Shown one piece after another: positions 7,971 to 15,345 of a stretch of DNA of 40,404 bases (positions are counted from its first letter, which is position 1; each line of letters opens with the position of its first letter). This DNA comes from Candidatus Hydrogenedentes bacterium UBA2224. Its GTDB lineage: Bacteria > Hydrogenedentota > Hydrogenedentia > Hydrogenedentales > SLHB01. The stretch covers positions 1-40,404 of the forward strand of contig DDYW01000148.1 in assembly GCA_002348185.1 (NCBI GenBank). The letters run 5' to 3'. Under the pieces are notes generated by a model. It was given only the letters and a program-made list of their open reading frames with translations, made no database searches and had not been told where the DNA came from. The position numbers and the translations under genes were made by a program.

Positions 7971-10358
7971 ATGGTGGTAATTCATAGTCAACCGAAGACT
8001 GGCGGAGAAACGAACAAACGGCCACTGGCTTCCATGCTGACTGGTTTTCTCGCTCTGGTCGGCCTCGTTGCCTTATGCCCTGTGCTTGCGGCGGCGCAGG
8101 TGGTGCGGCAGGATGTTGCGGAGGTGGCGGCGGTCGAGCGGGCGAACGAAACGCTGGCACCAGCGCACGCGTTTAAGAAGCTCGAATCCAAGGAGGGCGA
8201 GTGGCGGGTAGAGAACGGCGCGCTGGTGCAGGCGGATGCGTCGGCGCCGTATGCGCGCACGTTCATTCAGGGACCGCGCTGGATGGATTGCGTCATCAAG
8301 GCGAAGGTGCGGGTGGATGCCGTCGGCCAATCTGCAGCGTCACCCGGTGCACGGATCATCGTACGCGGCGACGAAGCAACAGACACGTTCATCACCGTGG
8401 GCCTGTGGGCGGGGAGCCGCGAGGTGCATATCGAGAAGTCGCGGGGGTTGGCGTTCGAGCCGATGAAGAGCGACCACCTCGGCACTCCCGCGGTCGCGCC
8501 GTTTCCGGTGGAACTGGGCAAGACGTACGAAATGACCGTCGTCACCGACCATGGGACGATCTATTGCTACATCGACGGCGGGTTTGTGGTGTTGGGGCAA
8601 GAGGCGGATTTCACCGTTCAACCGGCCGGGCGCGTGGGGTTCTTCACGAACGCGGCCACCGGTACGTTCAGCGACGTGTCCGTTACAGGGCTCAAGGACG
8701 TGACGTCGTCGCCGGTCACCCCGTATGCGGGGAATCCGGTAAACCTGACGATTTATTCGCCCGCGGTGATCAAAGATGACCGGTTTCGGATGTGGGATTC
8801 GCTGCTGGGCCGATACTGCGAGTCTGAAGACGGAGTAACGTGGACCTGGCCGGCGGGCAAGGAAACTGTCGTCGATGAGGGCAACACGGGCGACTGGCCC
8901 GGGGGCAACCAGTGCGGCGATCCCGACGTGCTGAAGTGGGATGGCCAATACTGGATTACCTTCTGGTCCACGTGTAACCGCCGTAACGGGGCCTTCGACG
9001 GCATGGGATTGAAACGTTCGCCGGATGGCATCCACTGGACCCCCGAATCCGCGAACCCGGTTTTCTACATGGGGCCTCTTGGCGACTGGGACGAGATGGT
9101 GGTGGGCGATCACGCGATGATCAGGGGCGGTGACCGCTTCAAGTTGTGGCACGTCGGCATCACGCGCGGGCAGCGGGGCTACCGGAACGAATTCGGGTAC
9201 GCCGAAAGCCCCGACGGTATCCACTGGCGCAAGTGCCGCCTCAATCCGATTCTCACACAGGGTAAACCGGGAACATGGGATGGCGGGTGGATCTATGCGG
9301 CGGGCGTCGTGAAAATCGATGACGAGCAGTCGGAAACGCACGTGTATGCCGGCAAGCCCGGGGCGAGTTATCACCTCTTCTACACCGGTCAGCCCAGCAA
9401 CAACGAAGTGATCCCCGGCGTAAAACGCATCGGGTATGCGTTCTCCCTCGACGGCATTCACTGGGTCAAGTGGAATGACCCCGACACGGCCGAGCCGTTT
9501 CACGACAGCGATCCGGTGGTGACGTGGCCCGATTATGGGCAGGAGGGGCACACGGGCATAGGCGCGGCGACGGCGATGCTCCTGGGCGACGAAGTGCGGA
9601 TCTACTATTCGATGTACGAGGAGCGGCCGGATATGCGGTGGTCGCTCGAAGGGCCGACAGGCACGGGGTTCGCCACGGTGAAGGTGGACACACTGCGGCA
9701 GATCGTCGCCGACGCGATGGCGAAGGGCTTACTGCAGTGCTCGAGTCGCAAAGAGCTCGAGGCCACACTCGATGAACCGTTGCCGCAGTCCATGTGGGAC
9801 GATCTCCAGGGGCAGGCGCTGGCGGCGGTGCAGGCGAAGAATTCAGGCGACGCCGACGGCGCGAGGGCGGCCCTGGCCGGGATCGCAGCGACCCGCGCCA
9901 GGTTTACCAAAGCCCTCGAACGCTACTACGCGAGCGCGTTCGCGCCGCTGAAGCAGGTCGTGGATGCGCTGGAGGCCGGCCGCAGCGTAACCGAGAAACT
10001 GCTGTGGAGTCTTCCGCCGGAGCGCGCGGAGAATGTTGCGTCGCCGGTCGAATTCGCTGATTTGAACCTCGAGACCGGCAACAGTACCGTCATGATCGAG
10101 ATCGAGGCGCAGTGCGACCGCTTCGCCGTCGCGCGCGTGGCATGGGCAGCGGACGACGGTTTCACGCCCGGGCACGAAATGGAGTTCGTGGCGGGCTACC
10201 CCGGAGTGGAATCTCCGACCCATCGCGTTACGATTGCCCCGGACGGCCGTCCCGTCACCGCGCTGCGCCTGCAGTTCCCTCCGGGGGCCACCGTCGCGCT
10301 GAAACAGGTCCGCATCCGCGAATTCCACCTCCCGCCGGCGGCGACCGAAAAACCGTAG
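7971..10358 (+). CDS. Secreted jelly-roll plus five-bladed beta-propeller glycosidase-like protein (GH43/GH32/GH130-like fold)
   Basis: 795 residues with the ATG at 7971; an in-frame ATG at 8034 would leave a shorter N-terminus directly before the hydrophobic segment (MLTGFLALVGLVALC). Residues ~50-245 are a LamG/DUF1080-like jelly roll (WRVENGALVQ, TFSDVSVTG). Residues ~255-560 carry propeller blades with three near-identical turns (SPDGIHWT, SPDGIHWR, SLDGIHWV) and acidic loops such as GDPDVLKWDGQYW and WDEMVVGDHAM. Such turns are common in secreted GH43/GH32-clan propellers, which hydrolyse or transfer arabinose, xylose, fructose or mannose units. Residues ~585-670 are helical. A final beta-sandwich (~690-790) resembles a binding module. 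The catalytic triad cannot be assigned with confidence. Confidence 0.75.
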   Translation: MVVIHSQPKTGGETNKRPLASMLTGFLALVGLVALCPVLAAAQVVRQDVAEVAAVERANETLAPAHAFKKLESKEGEWRVENGALVQADASAPYARTFIQGPRWMDCVIKAKVRVDAVGQSAASPGARIIVRGDEATDTFITVGLWAGSREVHIEKSRGLAFEPMKSDHLGTPAVAPFPVELGKTYEMTVVTDHGTIYCYIDGGFVVLGQEADFTVQPAGRVGFFTNAATGTFSDVSVTGLKDVTSSPVTPYAGNPVNLTIYSPAVIKDDRFRMWDSLLGRYCESEDGVTWTWPAGKETVVDEGNTGDWPGGNQCGDPDVLKWDGQYWITFWSTCNRRNGAFDGMGLKRSPDGIHWTPESANPVFYMGPLGDWDEMVVGDHAMIRGGDRFKLWHVGITRGQRGYRNEFGYAESPDGIHWRKCRLNPILTQGKPGTWDGGWIYAAGVVKIDDEQSETHVYAGKPGASYHLFYTGQPSNNEVIPGVKRIGYAFSLDGIHWVKWNDPDTAEPFHDSDPVVTWPDYGQEGHTGIGAATAMLLGDEVRIYYSMYEERPDMRWSLEGPTGTGFATVKVDTLRQIVADAMAKGLLQCSSRKELEATLDEPLPQSMWDDLQGQALAAVQAKNSGDADGARAALAGIAATRARFTKALERYYASAFAPLKQVVDALEAGRSVTEKLLWSLPPERAENVASPVEFADLNLETGNSTVMIEIEAQCDRFAVARVAWAADDGFTPGHEMEFVAGYPGVESPTHRVTIAPDGRPVTALRLQFPPGATVALKQVRIREFHLPPAATEKP

Positions 10359-10542
10359 AGCACGCGGCATTTCACGTGCGAGGCGCCTGAACGCCTCCGG
10401 GAACGTCTGTTCATTCTCGGCTTTGCCTTCACCGCGGATGTTGGAGCGCCGGAAGAGGATTGGCATACGCGTTCCCTGCAGGTTAAGATAGTCTTTCCGA
10501 CTGGCAGTGGAGGCAGGCAAGGAATTAGAGAGGAAGGTCACA

Positions 10543-11547
10543 ATGAGTGCACGAGTGCTGTTTTGGGGCGTGGTGGCGGTGTGCTGCGCGGCGGCGCCGG
10601 TTCTGGCCGAGCCTGCGCCCGAGGCGAGCGGGGACCCGTTCATGGGCGAGTATGAGGGCGTCTATCATTGGGTGGGCCGTCCCGACATTCCCGCGAAAGG
10701 CCTGATCGTCGCGGAGGGTCCGGGCCTCTACCGTATGATGGCCCAATGCCAGACCGAAGGCGGCCAGATCAACCAGGTGGAACTGCACGGGCAGCTTGTG
10801 GGCCCGCGCGTCATCTTCCACGGCTACACGGGCTCGGGCCAGTGGGATGCCGAGGCTGCGCAGGACACGCTGAACGTAAAGGGGGCGTACAAGACCTCGT
10901 TCGAGCTCAAGAAGGTGGAACGCCGTTCTCCGACCGAGGGCCAGGCGCCTCCGGAGGGCGCCGTGGTACTGCTTCCCTATGAGCCGGGCACGGCTCCGGA
11001 CCTGGGCGCCTGGACCAATGGCAACTGGAAGGCTTATGACGACGGCAGTATGGGCGTGCAGCCCGGGACCGGTCCAAACACGACCCGGGACATGATCGGC
11101 GACTGCCGGCTCCACCTGGAATTCTATCTGCCCCTGATGGCGGGCGCCTTTGGCCAGGGACGGAGCAACAGCGGCGTGTACGTGCAGAACCGCTACGAGA
11201 TCCAGTTGCTCGATTCCTTTGGCGTGCTGCCCCAAACGGGGGGCGATTGCGGCGGCCTGTACGATATTTCCACGCCGCTGGTGAACGCGTCGTTTCCGCC
11301 CGAGCGCTGGCAGACGTACGACATCGAGTTCCGCGCCGCCCGCCTCAACGAGGACGGTTCCCAAAAGGAGCCGGCCAGGCTCACGGTGCGCCATAACGGC
11401 AGTGTCATTCAGGAGAATGTGGCGCTTGCCGGACCCACGCCCGGCGGGACCGCGGGGCCCGGCGCCCCGGAAGACATCCTGCACCTGCAAGACCATGGCA
11501 ACCAGGTGCGGTTCCGCAACATCTGGTATGTGCCGTTGAACGACTGA
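10543..11547 (+). CDS. Secreted DUF1080 (3-keto-disaccharide hydrolase fold) protein
   Basis: 334 residues. AGGAAGG precedes the ATG at 10543, which opens a signal peptide (MSARVLFWGVVAVCC, cleavage near LAEPA). Residues ~25-125 form a small extra front domain (GEYEGVYHW, VIFHGYTGSG, VKGAYKTSF). Residues ~145-334 are the DUF1080 jelly roll: DCRLHLEFYLP, RSNSGVYVQNRYEIQLLDS, CGGLYDIS, RWQTYDIEF, LTVRHNGSVIQ and LQDHGNQVRFRNIWYVPL. Several DUF1080 proteins have been shown to hydrolyse 3-keto-glycosides, and this is the family basis for the call. A partner sugar 3-dehydrogenase is not visible in this window. The front domain is seen in other planctomycete-type DUF1080 proteins, but its role is unknown to me. 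Confidence 0.85.
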   Translation: MSARVLFWGVVAVCCAAAPVLAEPAPEASGDPFMGEYEGVYHWVGRPDIPAKGLIVAEGPGLYRMMAQCQTEGGQINQVELHGQLVGPRVIFHGYTGSGQWDAEAAQDTLNVKGAYKTSFELKKVERRSPTEGQAPPEGAVVLLPYEPGTAPDLGAWTNGNWKAYDDGSMGVQPGTGPNTTRDMIGDCRLHLEFYLPLMAGAFGQGRSNSGVYVQNRYEIQLLDSFGVLPQTGGDCGGLYDISTPLVNASFPPERWQTYDIEFRAARLNEDGSQKEPARLTVRHNGSVIQENVALAGPTPGGTAGPGAPEDILHLQDHGNQVRFRNIWYVPLND

Positions 11548-11598
11548 CATGCGGGCGGGATAGAACCGTGGATCAGGCGAGAAGAACGCCGGACTCGC

Positions 11599-11802
11599 TC
11601 AGGCGACCCGTTGTTTTCGCGCGGTTTCAGTCTCGGGTTGGGGCCGTGTCACAGCGGGCTCCAGCGGGCGGGTGCCGCCGCATTGCGGGCATTGTCCGAA
11701 CAGGAGTTCGGGAATCTCCGGCCAGGTGCATTTGCCAAGGCGGCGCGCGCAATTGAAGCAAAGAGGAGAGGCCCCCGTTGCCCGTTCTTCCTGGTCTTCC
11801 AT
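11599..11802 (-). CDS. Small zinc-ribbon protein
   Basis: 67 residues. GGAG lies about 8 nt before the ATG. The sequence holds two Cys pairs (CFNCARRLGKC and GQCPQCGG) about 17-20 residues apart, enough to bind one zinc in a ribbon. It is followed by a Pro/Thr/Arg-rich tail (RPQPETETARKQR). There is no signal peptide, so it is probably cytoplasmic. Such stand-alone ribbons are usually uncharacterised nucleic-acid- or protein-binding pieces. It converges on the DUF1080 gene. A short Cys-rich frame could arise by chance, but the SD and the Cys spacing favour a real gene. Confidence 0.55.
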   Translation of the reverse strand: MEDQEERATGASPLCFNCARRLGKCTWPEIPELLFGQCPQCGGTRPLEPAVTRPQPETETARKQRVA

Positions 11803-11973
11803 GGTCGTTCTCCGTGCGGGCGGGGCCTCGTGTCGTAACGCCGGGATGCTCAGGGTGCCTGTCTGCAGCCTGTAACGGGAGGGGCAGATGGGCGCCCCTC
11901 CTCGGTGGTTCTTGACGTCGGTGTGCGGCCATGCCGCAGGCGCGGTTCGCCCGCGGACGCCGTCACGCTACTA

Positions 11974-12072
11974 CTAGCATCCCCGTTTCTTGGCCGCGGG
12001 CTTTTTCGCGGCGGTCTTCTTTTTCGCGACGGCTTTCTTCTTCGGCGCCACCTTCTTCTTTGCTGCTGGCAT
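11974..12072 (-). CDS. 32-residue Lys/Ala-rich histone-H1-like basic peptide
   Basis: A very short gene with a very strong SD (AAGGAG, 7 nt before the ATG). It encodes MPAAKKKVAP followed by repeated KKK-A-VA and AAKKPAAKK blocks and ends KKRGC, then tandem stop codons. About half of the residues are Lys and there are no acidic ones. This composition matches the (A/P)KK tails of bacterial H1-like proteins, which bind DNA or RNA and compact the nucleoid. It could also act as a free ribosome- or RNA-binding tail. The single terminal Cys is unusual. A promoter with an operator-like palindrome lies just upstream (12110-12149). Function is inferred from composition only. Confidence 0.6.
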   Translation of the reverse strand: MPAAKKKVAPKKKAVAKKKTAAKKPAAKKRGC

Positions 12073-12446
12073 CTTCCTTCTCCTTGCTTAGGTTCTCACT
12101 GTGACAACCCTACACTGCATAGTGTAGCACATACTGCTAAAAAGCACAATATGTTGTATTACGGGGTTTCCAAGGAAAGCGGGAGGGCTTCGGAAGCCCG
12201 CAAAGAACCGGAAGGCTGGCGGCGTGACAGGGCCGGATGGCCCGGGAAAGGGCCCGGAAACCCCGGTGTATACGCCCACAGAGCGCCGGGGCGCTCCCGA
12301 CCCCGAAAGGTATCTGCATCGTGGAAACGGGCGGCGCGGTCGCCCTATACTCGTGTGAGCAAACGGGATCCGCGGACCGGCCAACGGTACACCGGGAACC
12401 GAATCGCTCGAATGCACTGACGCTTCCGTTCATGGAGATGGTCAAC
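12073..12446. other. Intergenic region between divergent genes
   Basis: 374 bp with no supportable gene. It holds the basic-peptide promoter, a GGGCTT-cgg-AAGCCC hairpin at 12185-12199 and a CCGGG/CCCGG hairpin at 12242-12257. The sulfatase promoter must also lie here, but I see no clear -35/-10. Confidence 0.5.
12110..12149 (-). promoter_or_regulatory. Promoter with operator-like palindrome for the basic peptide gene
   Basis: Reading the minus strand: TTGTGC (12149-12144), a 17-nt spacer, TACACT (12126-12121). The -10 lies inside a perfect inverted repeat, CTACACT-gcat-AGTGTAG (12110-12127). A repressor bound there would block polymerase. The start codon is about 50 nt further on. Confidence 0.45.
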
Positions 12447-13970
12447 ATGACAGAAATGGGACGGCGCGCTTTCATGACCTCGTGTGGTCTTGCGGCGGGT
12501 GGTCTGTCGCTGCGCCGAAAGGCGCTTGCGGCGCAGATGGCCGAGGGGGCGTCGACGGGTCGCGTGACGCCGCCGGCCGGACCTCCCCGGCCGAATATCC
12601 TGCTCATCATGACGGACCAGCAGCGCGGCGACTGTCTTGGCATCGACGGGCATCCCGTACTGCTGACGCCCACCCTGGATCGCATCGCCGGGCAGGGCGT
12701 GCGGTTCACCCGCGCATACACGACGTGCCCGTCCTGCATTGCCGCCCGCCGGTCGCTGCTGTCCGGCCAGTTTCCCGCCACCCACGGCATGGTGGGGTAC
12801 CGCGACGGCGTGGAATGGGACGCGCCGCCTACGCTGCCGCAGGTCCTGAAGGAACACGGCTATCAGACCTGGCTGGTGGGCCGGAACATGCATCAGCATC
12901 CGCCGCGCAAGCGCTACGGATACGAGCACATGGTCATCAACGGGCGCGAGGACGGGGATTACGAAGAGTGGCTGCGACGCGTCGAGCCCGAAGGCAGCGG
13001 GGGCTACTACGGCGCCGGGGTCATGCACAACGATTGGACCGCGCGGCCCTGGCACATGCCCGAGGCGTTTCATCAAACCAACTGGACCGTGAACGAGGCG
13101 CTGGAGTTTCTGCGCAAACGCGATCCTTCGTGTCCGTTTTTCCTGACCGTCTCGTTCCTGGCGCCCCATCCTCCGCTTGTTCCCCCCGCGCCGTATATGG
13201 AACGCTATCTGCGCACGGAGCTCCCGGGACCGGTGATTGGCGACTGGGCCGAACCGCCCGAAAACGACGGGCTCGGCATGGGCCAGAGCGCCTCCCGCGT
13301 AGACCTACAAGGCGATGCGCTCCGGTCCGCGCGCGCGGCCTACTACGGCCTGATCAACCACATCGACGATCAGCTCAACCGACTGCTGAACCCCGTGACC
13401 GGCGTGACGGACGACAATACCCTCATCGTGTTCACCAGCGATCACGGCGAGATGCTCGGCGACCACTACTTGTGGCGGAAGTCGGTGCCCTACGAGTCAT
13501 CGGCCCGCATCCCGTTTCTGCTACGTCCGCCGGCGCGGTTTGGGGCGGCCCCCGGCGCCGTGGTGGAACAGGCGGTGTGTCTGGAAGACATTATGCCCAC
13601 CATCCTATCAATGGCCGGCATCGTCCCGCCGGAAACCGTCGAAGGTATGGATCTGTCGCCTCTCGTGCGCGGCGAAACCGCCGGTACGCGGCCGTATCTC
13701 CACATCGAACATGCCCCCCTGCACCACACCCTCACCGACGGCAGGGAAAAGTACATCTGGTTTGTCGCGGATGGGCGAGAGCAGTATTTCCGTTTGACGG
13801 AAGACCCCCATGAACGGCGCAACCTCGCCGGAAAGTCCCGGCACGCGGAGCGTGTGGCACATTGGCGCCGCCTGCTGGTCAGCGAGCTCGCCGGCCGGCC
13901 GGAAGGGTTTTCCGATGGGCATGCGCTGATTCCCGGAGTCCAGTATGCGCCCGTGGTTCCCAGGGCCTGA
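12447..13970 (+). CDS. Tat-exported Cys-type sulfatase (S1 family)
   Basis: 507 residues from the ATG at 12447, chosen because GGAG lies about 9 nt upstream; in-frame ATGs at 12432 and 12438 are alternatives. It has an RR leader (MGRRAFMTSCGLAAGG). The alkaline-phosphatase-fold core starts at NILLIMTDQQRGD (metal Asp pair). The maturation motif is CIAARRSLLSG: Cys97 would become formylglycine, with Ala-Ala replacing the usual Pro-Ser before Arg101, a variant known in S1 subfamilies. FTSDHGEMLGDH supplies the second metal site, and PFFLTVSFLAPHPP precedes it. The family removes sulfate from carbohydrates in the periplasm or outside the cell. It needs a formylglycine-generating enzyme, which is not encoded in this window. 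It is followed 27 bp later by a PQQ-like propeller gene, so the two are probably co-transcribed. Confidence 0.88.
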   Translation: MTEMGRRAFMTSCGLAAGGLSLRRKALAAQMAEGASTGRVTPPAGPPRPNILLIMTDQQRGDCLGIDGHPVLLTPTLDRIAGQGVRFTRAYTTCPSCIAARRSLLSGQFPATHGMVGYRDGVEWDAPPTLPQVLKEHGYQTWLVGRNMHQHPPRKRYGYEHMVINGREDGDYEEWLRRVEPEGSGGYYGAGVMHNDWTARPWHMPEAFHQTNWTVNEALEFLRKRDPSCPFFLTVSFLAPHPPLVPPAPYMERYLRTELPGPVIGDWAEPPENDGLGMGQSASRVDLQGDALRSARAAYYGLINHIDDQLNRLLNPVTGVTDDNTLIVFTSDHGEMLGDHYLWRKSVPYESSARIPFLLRPPARFGAAPGAVVEQAVCLEDIMPTILSMAGIVPPETVEGMDLSPLVRGETAGTRPYLHIEHAPLHHTLTDGREKYIWFVADGREQYFRLTEDPHERRNLAGKSRHAERVAHWRRLLVSELAGRPEGFSDGHALIPGVQYAPVVPRA

Positions 13971-13997
13971 GTGCGGATGCTTCATCGAAAGGCGCGT

Positions 13998-15230
13998 ATG
14001 GGTTCGTTCAGCCGTTTAGCAGTGGCGATTCTGGCAGGGTGCATCGCCGCGGCCGCAACCGGTGAGGACTGGCCCCAGTTCCGGGGTGTGAACCGCGACG
14101 CACGGTCTCCCGAGACGGGCTTGCTCACGCAGTGGCCCGAAGAAGGCCTCCAGCCGCTCTGGGTGGTTGAAGGGCTCGGCAAAGGCTACGCGTCCGTTTC
14201 GGTCGCGGGCGGCATGCTGTTCACGACCGGCATGACCGGCGAAGCCAATGAGGGCGTGTTGTCCGCCGTCGACCTGTCGGGAAACATAGTATGGCAGACT
14301 CGATACGGTCCCGAGTGGAGCAAGATGCATCCGGGTTCCCGGAACGCGCCCACCGTTGACAGAGACCGCCTTTACCAGCTTAGCGGCGTGGGACGGCTCG
14401 CGTGCCTGGACGCGGCCACGGGGGAGATCCTGTGGTCGCGGGACCTTCCTGGAGAATTTTCGGCCGAGGCGCCCATGTGCGGCTTTGCCGAAGCGCCTCT
14501 GGTCTACGGCAATGCGCTGATATGCACGCCGGGCGGCAAAGACGCCGCGCTGGCCGCGCTGAACAAGACCACCGGCGAGACCCTCTGGACCACCACCGGT
14601 TTCAGCGATCAATCCGCCTATTGCAGCCCCATCCTGCTCGCGCGCGGCGGGCTCCAGCTCGTGGCGACCATCACGGCGCGCTACGTCGTGGGCGTGGACG
14701 CCGACACGGGCCGGCTGCTCTGGAAACACCCGTTCGACACCGACGCGCAGGATCCCAACCATTGCGTCACGCCTGTCTACCACGACGGCCTGCTGTACGT
14801 CACGAGCGGACACCGCGAAGGCGGGCAGATGCTCGAACTCGCCCCCGACGGTCAGCAGGTCGCGGTACGCTGGGAAGACGCCTGCCTCAACACCGTTCAT
14901 GGCGGTCTTGTCCTTGTTGATGGGTACGTTTATGGCTCAAACGCCCGCGGCAAGTGGGTCTGCCTGGATGCGAAAACAGGCCAGCTGCGCTATGAAAGCG
15001 CCGGCGTCGGCATGGGTTCGATCGCGTACGCCGACGGGATGCTCTACTGCTATGGCGACAAGGGCGCGCTGGCCCTGGTCCGGGCCACGCCGGCCGCATA
15101 CGAAATCGTCAGTCGATTCAAAGTCACCCTGGGCCAGGGGCCTCACTGGGCCCATCCCGTCATCTCCGGTGGACGCCTCTACATCCGCCACGGAGAATTT
15201 CTCATGGCCTGCGACATCCGTAACCGGTGA
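13998..15230 (+). CDS. Exported PQQ-like beta-propeller protein
   Basis: 410 residues. AAAGG lies 5 nt before the ATG at 13998; ATG at 13977 and GTG at 13971 are in-frame alternatives. The leader is MGSFSRLAVAILAGC. LAGC could be a lipobox, making this a lipoprotein, but the following AAAATGEDW could equally be a signal peptidase I site. The mature protein begins WPQFRGVNRDARSPETGLL, the hallmark of planctomycete-type PQQ-like (WD40-fold) proteins. Blades follow with repeated motifs such as LACLDAATGEILWSRDL, LAALNKTTGETLWTT, GVDADTGRLLWKH and WVCLDAKTGQLRYE. These proteins rarely have shown enzyme activity and may act as scaffolds or bind substrate. It lies directly downstream of the sulfatase. 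Confidence 0.85.
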   Translation: MGSFSRLAVAILAGCIAAAATGEDWPQFRGVNRDARSPETGLLTQWPEEGLQPLWVVEGLGKGYASVSVAGGMLFTTGMTGEANEGVLSAVDLSGNIVWQTRYGPEWSKMHPGSRNAPTVDRDRLYQLSGVGRLACLDAATGEILWSRDLPGEFSAEAPMCGFAEAPLVYGNALICTPGGKDAALAALNKTTGETLWTTTGFSDQSAYCSPILLARGGLQLVATITARYVVGVDADTGRLLWKHPFDTDAQDPNHCVTPVYHDGLLYVTSGHREGGQMLELAPDGQQVAVRWEDACLNTVHGGLVLVDGYVYGSNARGKWVCLDAKTGQLRYESAGVGMGSIAYADGMLYCYGDKGALALVRATPAAYEIVSRFKVTLGQGPHWAHPVISGGRLYIRHGEFLMACDIRNR

Positions 15231-15345
15231 AAACGCGCCCACGCGCGCGGGGGATGTGGGTCTCGGCATCGAGTCGGCCCGGCGATGGCAGAAGCACTGG
15301 ACGGCGACCCTGGAAGAGCCGCCCCTGTCGGCGGCGCCTTCGATA

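Noticed and set aside
10380..10397. GAGGCG/CGCCTC hairpin after the propeller gene as terminator
   Set aside because: Only six pairs and no T-run; too weak to list as a feature.
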